DNA of 7,842 nucleotides from Thiotrichales bacterium (GTDB lineage: Bacteria; Pseudomonadota; Gammaproteobacteria; Thiomicrospirales; Thiomicrospiraceae), in the NCBI GenBank assembly GCA_027036095.1, contig JALVTA010000102.1:1-7842 (forward strand), read 5' to 3'. The notes beneath the pieces are model-generated. The model did not search any database. It was not told the DNA's origin and worked only from the letters and a program-made list of their open reading frames with translations. Numbering within the stretch: position 1 is the stretch's first letter; each line of letters begins with the position of its first letter. Shown one piece after another: positions 1 to 5,819 of the stretch. A program made the translations under genes and the position numbers.

Positions 1-4
1 AGGG

Positions 5-268
5 TCAATAGTGGTATCGTCCCTGCAGGAACTCCACGCGATCTTCGCGTACCAGATAGACGCAGCGGTGTTCCTGAGTGATGCGACGCGACCAGATATC
101 AGCGTCCAAGTACTTGAGCGGTTCGGGCTTGCCAATGCCGTTGTAGGGGTCACGCAGAATGGCTTCCATCAGCTGAAGCAGGCGTCGGGCGATGCGTCGA
201 TCCTGCTGCACCCACCAGCTCAGGTCTTCCAGAAACTCCGGATGACAGACGGCCAGCCGTTTACTCAT
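5..268 (-). CDS. yoeB: YoeB-family mRNA interferase toxin
   Basis: An 87-residue toxin of the RelE/YoeB superfamily. Family members bind the ribosome A site and cleave mRNA during translation. From memory it aligns along its whole length with E. coli YoeB (84 aa). It shares the GKPEPLK block (46-52), WSRRIT (59-64), EHR (66-68) and the C-terminal RYHY (84-87). E49, R68, H86 and Y87 match the catalytic E46, R65, H83 and Y84 of E. coli YoeB, so the toxin should be active. I chose ATG 268 because the protein then begins where YoeB does and AGG lies about 9 bases upstream. A TTG at 298 would add 10 residues with no homology. The start overlaps the antitoxin stop by 8 bases, as expected for translational coupling. 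The stop codon (TGA, 5-7) is at the window edge, so downstream sequence is unseen. Confidence 0.93.
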   Translation of the reverse strand: MSKRLAVCHPEFLEDLSWWVQQDRRIARRLLQLMEAILRDPYNGIGKPEPLKYLDADIWSRRITQEHRCVYLVREDRVEFLQGRYHY

Positions 269-539
269 CCAAGCATGCCTGGCGGCGTACTTCTTCAAGT
301 GTGGTGGGCGTCAGTGTCTCTTGCCGTGCCCGTTCCAGCGCTTTCAGCAGACGTGCTGCGTTACGGGGAGAACGCAGCAGGTGGGCTGTTTCCATCAGGC
401 TTGCCAGCTCATCCGCAGCCACCATGGCTACATCGCCCCCCTTGCGGCGGCGCACCAGTACCACCTCTCGATCTTCCACGGCACGGTCCATAAGCGTCTT
501 GAGCGCATTGCGTGCCTGGGTATAGGTTGTTTCGATCAT
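261..539 (-). CDS. yefM: YefM/Phd-family antitoxin
   Basis: A 92-residue antitoxin and autorepressor. YefM dimers bind operator DNA through the N-terminal half and neutralise YoeB through the C-terminal half, which folds around the toxin. The N-terminus (MIETTYTQAR) aligns position by position with E. coli YefM (MRTISYSEAR). The block ETAHLLRSPRNAARLL (54-69) matches the YefM signature ETAYLLRSPANARRLM. The acidic, proline/threonine-containing tail fits the toxin-binding region. I chose ATG 539 for this alignment and for GGA 7 bases upstream. An in-frame ATG at 551 would add four residues (MDCN) and has no visible ribosome binding site, though automated callers may pick it. It is the first gene of the operon, upstream of the toxin, and is probably autoregulated through the TGTACA motifs at 558-576. 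Confidence 0.93.
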   Translation of the reverse strand: MIETTYTQARNALKTLMDRAVEDREVVLVRRRKGGDVAMVAADELASLMETAHLLRSPRNAARLLKALERARQETLTPTTLEEVRRQACLDE

Positions 540-557
540 ATTGCAATCCATTTTTTA

Positions 558-576
558 TGTACACGGATATTGTACA
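558..576 (-). promoter_or_regulatory. yefM-yoeB operator and -10 region
   Basis: Two identical palindromic hexamers TGTACA lie at 558-563 and 571-576, 13 bp apart centre to centre. In E. coli the YefM-YoeB complex represses its own promoter through paired palindromes with the same TGTACA core, about 12 bp apart. On the minus strand TACAAT (569-574) is a good -10 element overlapping the right-hand motif. It would start transcription near 562, about 23 bases before the antitoxin ATG. No good -35 hexamer is seen; TCTTTT at 16 bp spacing is the best. The operator assignment is by analogy and position. Confidence 0.75.
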
Positions 577-885
577 TGTTTGTGAGGAAGAAAAGATACT
601 TCGACGGGCGTGCAGCAAATCAATCCGAGGATGTGGAGAGCTGATCGGCGTGTCGGAAGGAAATGCTGCTGGTATTCATTCCATCAGCTGGGACAGGAGC
701 CGTGCGTGTTTCTTTCGGGTGGTTTCTGCCGTCTCTGGCCGGTTTTTTTGCTGTGCGGGTGGCGCGGCCTGTCCGGCACTTGGCAAAATTGAGGAAGACC
801 CCTTCCGTGCAGGAGTGATGTGGGGTGGGAACGGGAAGTTGCCCTGCGTGTCCGCCGTCCGGTCGGAACGGGTGTGCAGGATATG
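577..885. other. intergenic stretch without a recognisable gene
   Basis: About 309 bases lie between the TA promoter and the nrdA terminator. Short open frames on both strands give low-complexity translations rich in Arg, Cys and Gly, resemble no family, and have no convincing ribosome binding site. An imperfect 8-bp stem (665-672 with 681-688, loop of 8) and a run of seven T at 743-749 are the only structures I see. Neither makes a good terminator or RNA gene. The stretch separates the TA module from nrdA and may be a junction left by insertion of the module, but no repeats or target duplication were found. Confidence 0.5.
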
Positions 886-903
886 AAAAGCCCCGCACGG
901 GGC
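886..903 (-). terminator. rho-independent terminator of nrdA
   Basis: On the minus strand, GCCCC (903-899), a loop of four (GTGC) and GGGGC (894-890) are followed directly by TTTT (889-886). This is a perfect 5-bp GC stem with a short U-tract, 30 bases after the nrdA stop codon. It implies that most nrdA transcripts end here and that nrdA is not co-transcribed with the toxin-antitoxin genes downstream. Confidence 0.8.
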
Positions 904-933
904 GGGGCCGGATCACAAGGATGGCGGGCGGCA

Positions 934-3201
934 TTAGAGCTTGCAGGCACCGCCGGCGCAGCCATCGTCGTCCTGCGCATCGTTCATGCCGTCGCGGGTA
1001 TTGTGGTAGTAGAGGGTTTTCACACCCAGCTTGTAGGCATAGAGGATGTCCTTGAGGATGGTCTTGATCGGCACCTTTTCGTCCGGGAAACGGGCCGGAT
1101 CGTAGTTGGTGTTGGCCGAGATGGACTGGTCCACGAACTTCTGCATGATGGCCACCAGCTGCAGGTAGCCGGTGTTGTTGGGCATCTGCCACAGCAGTTC
1201 GTAGTTGTCCCGCAGGCGCTTGAACTCCGGCACCACCTGTTTGAGGATGCCGTCCTTGGAGGCCTTGACGGATACATGCCCCCGTGGCGGCTCGATGCCG
1301 TTGGTGGAGTTGGTGATCTGCGAGGAGGTTTCGCACGGCATCAGGGCGGTCAGCGTGGAGTTGCGCATGCCGTGCTGCCTGATCTCCTCCCGCAGCGCTT
1401 CCCAGTCGTAGTGGAGCGGCTCGTCCACGATCTCGTCCAGATCCTGCTTGTAGGTGTCGATGGGCAGGATGCCCTGAGCGTACTTGGTCTGGTCGAACCA
1501 GGGGGCCGGACCCAGTTCCTTCGCCAGGTTGACCGAGGCCTTGATCAGATAGTACTGGATGGCCTCGAAGGTGCGGTGGATGAGGGCGTTGCCGGAGCCG
1601 TCGGAGTAGCGGGCGCCATGCTTGGCCAGATAGTAGGCCAGGTTGGTGACGCCAATGCCCAGAGTGCGGCGGTTGAGGCTGCCCCGTTTCGCTGCCGGGA
1701 CCGGATAGTCCTGATAGTCCAGCAGCGCGTCCAGCGCGCGCACGATCAGGTCGGCCAGGTTTTCCAGCTCGTCCAGATTTTCCAGCGCGCCCAGGTTGAA
1801 GGCGGAGAGGGTGCACAGGGCGATCTCGCCGTTTTCGTCGTTGACCTCTTCCAGCGGTGCGGTGGGCAGGGTGATTTCCATGCACAGGTTGGACTGGCGC
1901 ACGGGGGCCACGTCCGGGTCGAAGGCGCTGTGGGTGTTGGAGTGATCCACGTTCTGGATGTAGATGCGGCCGGTCTGGGCGCGCTCCTGCGCCAGCAGGG
2001 TGAACAGGTCGATGGCCTTGACGGTCTTCTTGCGGATGGAGTCGTCTGCCTCGTAGATGTTGTAGAGGCGTTCGAACTCATCCTGGTCGTTGAAGAAGGC
2101 GTCATACAGCCCGGGCACGTCGGAGGGGCTGAACAGGGTGATGTTGCCCCCTTCGATCAGGCGCTTGTACATCAGCCGGTTGATCTGCACGCCGTAGTCC
2201 AGATGGCGGGCGCGGTTTTCCTCCACGCCGCGGTTGTTCTTGAGTACCAGCAGGCTTTCCACCTCCAGATGCCAGATGGGGTAGAACAGCGTGGCCGCGC
2301 CGCCGCGCACGCCGCCCTGGGAACAGGACTTGACCGCCGTCTGAAAGTGCTTGATGAAGGGGATCAGGCCGGTGTGGAAGGCCTCGCCGCCGCGGATGGG
2401 GGAGCCCAGCGCGCGGATGCGGCCGATGTTGACGCCGATGCCGGCCCGCTGGGAGACATACTTGACGATGGCCGATGCGGTGGCGTTGATGGAGTCCAGC
2501 GAGTCGTCGCACTCGATCAGCACGCAGGAGCTGAACTGGCGCGTGGGCGTGCGCACGCCGGACATGATGGGCGTGGGCAGGCTCAGCTTGAAGGTGCTGG
2601 CCGCGTCATAGAAGCGCTTGATGTAGTCCAACCGCGTCTCCTTCGGATACTTGGCGAACAGGCACATGGGCACCAGCATGTAGATGAACTGGGGGGATTC
2701 GTACAGTTCGCCGGTGACCCGGTTCTGCACCAGATACTTGCCTTCCAGCTGCTTGACCGCAGCGTAGGAGAAGTTCATGTCCCGGTCATGGTCGATGGCG
2801 CGGTCCAGTTCCTCGAACTCCTCCTTGGTGTAGTCTTCCAGCAGGTGTTTGTCATAGCGGCCGGCGCGCACCATCTTGTTGACATGCTCGAACAACGACG
2901 GCGGCGTGAAGCGGCCGAAGGCGCGCTTGCGCAGGTGGAAGATGGCCAGTCGCGCGGCCAGGTGCTGGTAGTCGGGCGCCTTTTCCGAGATCAGGTCTGC
3001 GGCGGACTTGATGATGGTCTCGTGGATCTCGGAGGTGGTGATGCCGTCGTAGAACTGGATATGGGCGCGCAGCTCCACTTCGGAGACGGAGACATCCTCC
3101 AGTCCCTCGGCGGCCCAGGTGATCACGCGGTGAATCTTTTCCAGGTCGAGCGGCTCTTTGCGGCCGTCCCGTTTGGTCACAAGGATCTGGCTGTCGGTCA
3201 T
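934..3201 (-). CDS. nrdA: ribonucleoside-diphosphate reductase class Ia, alpha subunit
   Basis: Cytoplasmic large subunit of aerobic ribonucleotide reductase (755 aa). It reduces NDPs to dNDPs with a radical from the NrdB tyrosyl/diiron subunit. It aligns nearly gap-free with E. coli NrdA (761 aa), numbering shifted by one. The N-terminal ATP cone (about 6-95; K10, E16, K22, H60, H89) is the overall-activity site for ATP/dATP. Catalytic residues are all present: the C226/C463 redox pair, the thiyl-radical C440 with N438 and E442 in SNLCMEI, and the radical-transfer pair Y731/Y732. The tail CAGGAC supplies the thioredoxin/glutaredoxin-reducible pair C748/C753. The linker just before it is 7 residues shorter than in E. 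coli. ATG 3201 has GAGAG 7 bases upstream and matches the family N-terminus. nrdB, usually downstream, is absent; a terminator and a TA operon follow. The upstream region carries NrdR and DnaA sites. Confidence 0.98.
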   Translation of the reverse strand: MTDSQILVTKRDGRKEPLDLEKIHRVITWAAEGLEDVSVSEVELRAHIQFYDGITTSEIHETIIKSAADLISEKAPDYQHLAARLAIFHLRKRAFGRFTPPSLFEHVNKMVRAGRYDKHLLEDYTKEEFEELDRAIDHDRDMNFSYAAVKQLEGKYLVQNRVTGELYESPQFIYMLVPMCLFAKYPKETRLDYIKRFYDAASTFKLSLPTPIMSGVRTPTRQFSSCVLIECDDSLDSINATASAIVKYVSQRAGIGVNIGRIRALGSPIRGGEAFHTGLIPFIKHFQTAVKSCSQGGVRGGAATLFYPIWHLEVESLLVLKNNRGVEENRARHLDYGVQINRLMYKRLIEGGNITLFSPSDVPGLYDAFFNDQDEFERLYNIYEADDSIRKKTVKAIDLFTLLAQERAQTGRIYIQNVDHSNTHSAFDPDVAPVRQSNLCMEITLPTAPLEEVNDENGEIALCTLSAFNLGALENLDELENLADLIVRALDALLDYQDYPVPAAKRGSLNRRTLGIGVTNLAYYLAKHGARYSDGSGNALIHRTFEAIQYYLIKASVNLAKELGPAPWFDQTKYAQGILPIDTYKQDLDEIVDEPLHYDWEALREEIRQHGMRNSTLTALMPCETSSQITNSTNGIEPPRGHVSVKASKDGILKQVVPEFKRLRDNYELLWQMPNNTGYLQLVAIMQKFVDQSISANTNYDPARFPDEKVPIKTILKDILYAYKLGVKTLYYHNTRDGMNDAQDDDGCAGGACKL

Positions 3202-3213
3202 GGGTTCACTCTC

Positions 3214-3222
3214 TGTGAATAA
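3214..3222 (-). promoter_or_regulatory. DnaA box in the nrdA leader
   Basis: Reads TTATTCACA on the minus strand, a full match to TTWTNCACA. It ends 12 bases before the nrdA ATG, just upstream of and adjoining the ribosome-binding region, and so would lie within the transcribed leader. It could act as a roadblock or assembly site together with the upstream boxes. As a single 9-mer its function is uncertain. Confidence 0.4.
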
Positions 3223-3333
3223 CTTTCCGGTTCGGCCGGTCCCTGTCGATGGCAGATCAAGGACTTGGCGCGATCAGTGTTCATGCGGTTGCAGAAATGC
3301 CCTGCAGCGGCTTGTGTGCCCGTGAAGCAGGGG

Positions 3334-3349
3334 GCCCAACATGTAGTGA
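3334..3349 (-). promoter_or_regulatory. NrdR box 2 (downstream)
   Basis: On the minus strand the core CTACATGTTG (3346-3337) matches 8 of 10 positions of the NrdR-box core CwAtATaTwG, with poorer flanks. It lies 32 bp centre to centre from the stronger box at 3366-3381, with a 16-bp gap between the two 16-bp boxes. That gap is usual for tandem NrdR sites and puts both on one face of the helix. It would fall about 15 to 30 bases into the transcript. Confidence 0.65.
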
Positions 3350-3365
3350 TGCCGGGCTTGGCGTT

Positions 3366-3381
3366 CAGCTAAATATAGTGG
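3366..3381 (-). promoter_or_regulatory. NrdR box 1 overlapping the nrdA -10 element
   Basis: On the minus strand the core CTATATTTAG (3378-3369) matches 9 of 10 positions of CwAtATaTwG. NrdR is a zinc-ribbon/ATP-cone repressor that represses ribonucleotide reductase genes when (d)ATP is high. The box covers the predicted -10 hexamer TATATT, so bound NrdR would block RNA polymerase. Correct spacing to box 2 and placement on the promoter make this more than a chance AT-rich match. Confidence 0.75.
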
Positions 3382-3400
3382 AATTGCCCCGGGCGGGCAA
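3372..3400 (-). promoter_or_regulatory. nrdA sigma70-type promoter
   Basis: On the minus strand, TTGCCC (3400-3395) is the -35 element and TATATT (3377-3372) the -10, with an exact 17-bp spacer. Transcription would start near 3365, leaving a leader of about 160 bases before the nrdA ATG. Overlap of the -10 with an NrdR box supports this as the real nrdA promoter. Confidence 0.65.
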
Positions 3401-3417
3401 CGGCTTTCGGGGGAGGG

Positions 3418-3426
3418 TTTTCCACA
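3418..3426 (+). promoter_or_regulatory. DnaA box upstream of the nrdA promoter
   Basis: Reads TTTTCCACA on the plus strand, a full match to TTWTNCACA. It is about 55 bases upstream of the predicted nrdA start site, a position from which DnaA could activate or repress. A weaker 8-of-9 match on the minus strand at 3446-3454 lies between this box and the one at 3489-3497. Confidence 0.5.
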
Positions 3427-3488
3427 GCGGAGAGGCATGAAAAGATGTGAAAACCTGCCCGGAATGCCACACCTGCAAGGGCTCGGGC

Positions 3489-3497
3489 TGTGGATAA
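3489..3497 (-). promoter_or_regulatory. perfect DnaA box (TTATCCACA) upstream of nrdA
   Basis: Reads TTATCCACA on the minus strand, the strongest form of the E. coli DnaA box. It is about 125 bases upstream of the predicted nrdA start. An 8-of-9 match in the same orientation follows at 3501-3509, 12 bp away, giving a close pair. DnaA control of nrdA is established in E. coli; here it is inferred from the sites. Confidence 0.55.
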
Positions 3498-3513
3498 GTG
3501 TGTGAAAGATGGG

Positions 3514-3557
3514 CACCGCCCGCCCGATAAAAATTTCTTGGGCGGAAGATGGCGGTG
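3514..3557. repeat. interrupted inverted repeat between the GGDEF gene and the nrdA control region
   Basis: CACCGCC (3514-3520) pairs with GGCGGTG (3551-3557), and the adjoining CGCCC (3521-3525) pairs with GGGCG (3540-3544). This gives about 12 bp of GC-rich stem with a 6-base one-sided bulge and an AT-rich 14-base loop. It starts 13 bases past the GGDEF stop, so it may end or protect that transcript. No T-run follows the stem, so it is not a standard intrinsic terminator. Confidence 0.4.
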
Positions 3558-3570
3558 TTTATGGTCCGGG

Positions 3571-4623
3571 TCAGAAGCCCTGCTCACCTTCCACCCGGTT
3601 GCGTCCGGCTTCCTTGGCGCGGTAGAGGGCCTTGTCGGCACGCTCGAACAGTTCTTCCACCGGTTCGCCCAGCTGGTAGACGGCTACGCCGGCGGAGATG
3701 GTGAAGGTGAGCGGCTGCTTGCGAATGCGCACCTCCAGTGTCTTGCTCTCGATACGCCGGCGCAGATGCTCGGCCACATGACAGGCGCCGTCGAAGGTGG
3801 TGCGCGGCAGCACGATGACGAACTCCTCGCCCCCGATGCGCGCCACCAGATCCTGCCCCTTGGTCTCGTTCTTGAGAATGCGCGACAGGTAGCGGATGAC
3901 GCTATCGCCCACCGCATGGCCGAAGGTGTCGTTGATCATCTTGAAGTGGTCGATGTCCAGCATGATGATGCTGAAGGTTTCGCCGGTCTCCAGCGCCTCT
4001 TCAATGATCTCGTTGAGCTTTTCCATCAGGCCGCGGCGGTTGAGCAGGCCGGAGAGTGGATCGGTGCGGGCGATGATGCGTTCGTTGGAAAAGCGCTGGC
4101 GGACCTGTTCGAACAGGGCGTGATACTGGTTGACCAGCTTGAACAGCCGCTCGCTGCTGGCCTCCAGTGCCTCCAGCCGTGGCAGGATGAAGGTTTCCAG
4201 CAGCTTGACCGCCTCCTCGCAGTCTTCTTTCTGGTCCGCCAGATTGGCAATGTCCACCCTGAGGGCTGACTGTTCGGCGGAGAACTGATCCATCCAGCGC
4301 TCTATCTGCTCGCGCAGCTCGGTGAAAAGCTGTTCGGCGTCATCGGTGGGCATGGCCTCGGACAGAATGTTGCCGATCAGGGTGAGGTAGATGTCTGCGG
4401 CGGTCTCATCGTTGTAGGCGTGCAGGCGCAGGGCGTTTTCCACTTCCTCGCGCACCAGCGGATCCACTTCGGCCAGGTATTCGAACATGACCGTGTAGTG
4501 AATCGGGTTGGGGGCCGCCTGCAGGGCGTCCAGCCGGTCCAGTACCTGCTGGGCGAACAGCTGCACCTTGGTGTGGCTGAATGGATAGCGCCTGAGAACG
4601 AGGTCTGCTTTTTTGATGTTCAT
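3571..4623 (-). CDS. diguanylate cyclase (GGDEF domain protein)
   Basis: A 350-residue protein that should make cyclic di-GMP from two GTP. The C-terminal GGDEF domain spans about 184-346: DPLSGLLNRRG (188-198), metal-binding D223 in MLDIDHFK (221-228), active-site GGEEF (264-268) and ADKALYRAKEAGRN (329-342). The active-site motif is intact. The inhibitory I-site, normally RxxD just upstream, reads KGQD (255-258), so product inhibition may be weak. Residues 1-175 are hydrophilic, probably helical and partly coiled coil, with no signal peptide or membrane segment. This suggests a cytoplasmic enzyme activated by dimerisation, as in N-terminal helical DGCs of the DgcB/VdcA kind (a loose comparison). 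ATG 4623 has GGGAG 6 bases upstream. It starts 14 bases after the aminotransferase stop, so the two are probably co-transcribed. What signal it senses cannot be told. Confidence 0.93.
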   Translation of the reverse strand: MNIKKADLVLRRYPFSHTKVQLFAQQVLDRLDALQAAPNPIHYTVMFEYLAEVDPLVREEVENALRLHAYNDETAADIYLTLIGNILSEAMPTDDAEQLFTELREQIERWMDQFSAEQSALRVDIANLADQKEDCEEAVKLLETFILPRLEALEASSERLFKLVNQYHALFEQVRQRFSNERIIARTDPLSGLLNRRGLMEKLNEIIEEALETGETFSIIMLDIDHFKMINDTFGHAVGDSVIRYLSRILKNETKGQDLVARIGGEEFVIVLPRTTFDGACHVAEHLRRRIESKTLEVRIRKQPLTFTISAGVAVYQLGEPVEELFERADKALYRAKEAGRNRVEGEQGF

Positions 4624-4637
4624 GCCACGCTCCCGTA

Positions 4638-5819
4638 TCAGGCGTTGAGGAAGTGTTCAATGCGCGCCATGGCCTCGCGCAGCGCGTCCAGGCTGGTGGC
4701 GAAGCTGATGCGCATGTGGCCGGGGGCGCCGAAGGCGGTGCCGGGTACGGCGGCCACCTCGGCCTGTTCCAGCAGGGCGGCGACGAAATCGGTGTCGGTT
4801 TCATAGCCTTTTGCCGCCATGGCGCCGGTGATGTCGATGAAGCTGTAGAAGGCGCCCTTGGCCGGCAGCGTCTTCATGCCGGGCAGGGCGTTGACCGCTT
4901 CGGTGACGTAATCGTTGCGCTCGCGGAAAGCCGCCACCATCACGTCAATGCAGTCCTGCGGACCGTCCAGCGCCGCGACAGCAGCATACTGGGAGATGGA
5001 GCAGGGGTTGGAGGTGCTCTGGGACTGCACCTTGCGCATGGCGGCAATCATCGCTTCCGGGCCGGCGGCGTAGCCGATGCGCCAGCCGGTCATGGCATAG
5101 GCCTTGGAAACCCCGTTGAACACCACGGTGCGGTCCTTCAGGTCGGGCGCCACATTGAGCAGGTTGGTAAACGGCGTATCCCCAAGGATGATGTGTTCGT
5201 ACATATCGTCGGTGGCCAGCCACACCTGCGGATGGCGGCGCAGCACTTCGGCGATGGCTTCCAGCTCGCGCGCCGTGTAGACCGCGCCGGTGGGGTTGCT
5301 GGGGCTGTTGAGGATCAGCAGCCGGGTGCGTTCTGTGATCGCTTCCTCGATCTGTCCGGCGGTCACCTTGAAGCTCTGGCGGATGCCGGCGCTAACGATC
5401 ACCGGCGTGGCCTCCGCCAGCAGCACCATGTCCGGATAGCTGACCCAGTAGGGCGCCGGAATGATGACCTCGTCGCCCGGGTCGAGAAAGGCCTGAAACA
5501 GGTTGTAGAGGCTCTGCTTGCCACCGCTGGAGACGAGGATCTCCGCCGGCGTGTAGTCAAGGTCGTTGTCGCGCTTGAACTTGCGGGCGATGGCTTCCTT
5601 CAGTTCCGGAATGCCGTCTACCGGCGTGTAGCGGGTCCGGCCTTCCTCGATGGCGCGGATGCCCGCCGCCTTGATGTGTTCCGGCGTGTCGAAATCCGGC
5701 TCGCCGGCGCCGAGACTGATGACGTCCCGGCCGGCGCGGCGCATTTCTGCAGCCTTGGCGGTGATTACGAGGGTGGGAGAGGGCTTGACGGCTGCGACGC
5801 GGCGGGATACCTGGGCCAT
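4638..5819 (-). CDS. aspC: PLP-dependent aspartate aminotransferase, class I/II
   Basis: A 393-residue cytoplasmic fold-type I aminotransferase. It most likely transfers the amino group between aspartate and 2-oxoglutarate, possibly with prephenate or aromatic substrates. Visible landmarks: GAGEPDFDTP (38-47), the GGK turn with K101 (equivalent to the lysine that reads the substrate distal carboxylate in Thermus-type AspATs), NSPSNPTG with N175, D204 and Y207 of the cofactor pocket, PLP lysine K239 in NGVSKAYAMTGWR, and R370 that binds the alpha-carboxylate. This places it in the AspAT 1-gamma/1-beta type rather than the E. coli AspC type, so the symbol is loose. ATG 5819 has GAGG 7 bases upstream. 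A TTG at 5840 would add 7 unsupported residues. It leads a probable operon with the GGDEF gene and diverges from uvrB. Confidence 0.93.
   Translation of the reverse strand: MAQVSRRVAAVKPSPTLVITAKAAEMRRAGRDVISLGAGEPDFDTPEHIKAAGIRAIEEGRTRYTPVDGIPELKEAIARKFKRDNDLDYTPAEILVSSGGKQSLYNLFQAFLDPGDEVIIPAPYWVSYPDMVLLAEATPVIVSAGIRQSFKVTAGQIEEAITERTRLLILNSPSNPTGAVYTARELEAIAEVLRRHPQVWLATDDMYEHIILGDTPFTNLLNVAPDLKDRTVVFNGVSKAYAMTGWRIGYAAGPEAMIAAMRKVQSQSTSNPCSISQYAAVAALDGPQDCIDVMVAAFRERNDYVTEAVNALPGMKTLPAKGAFYSFIDITGAMAAKGYETDTDFVAALLEQAEVAAVPGTAFGAPGHMRISFATSLDALREAMARIEHFLNA

Noticed and set aside
269..298. Upstream TTG start that would lengthen the toxin by 10 residues
   Set aside because: The added residues do not match YoeB, and the ATG at 268 gives the family length, a ribosome binding site and the usual overlap with the antitoxin stop.
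11..493. 160-codon plus-strand frame opposite the toxin-antitoxin genes
   Set aside because: It lies antisense to well-supported yoeB and yefM, shows no homology and has no ribosome binding site worth noting.
665..688. Imperfect 8-bp stem-loop in the gap between nrdA and yefM
   Set aside because: It has one mismatch, no T-run and no flanking gene to give it a role; stems of this quality are expected by chance.
721..749. Possible plus-strand terminator (GCC..GGC followed by seven T)
   Set aside because: Only three base pairs of stem form, and no plus-strand gene lies upstream to be terminated.
620..1885. 421-codon minus-strand frame overlapping the nrdA 3' end and the intergenic gap
   Set aside because: Most of it is an alternative frame of nrdA, rich in Arg, Gly and Pro and without a recognisable domain. 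It also runs straight through the nrdA terminator.
820..3222. 800-codon open frame on the plus strand opposite nrdA
   Set aside because: It is an antisense shadow of nrdA. The translation is repetitive in Val, Gly, Gln, His and Asp with no family resemblance, while the minus-strand product is full-length NrdA with all catalytic residues.
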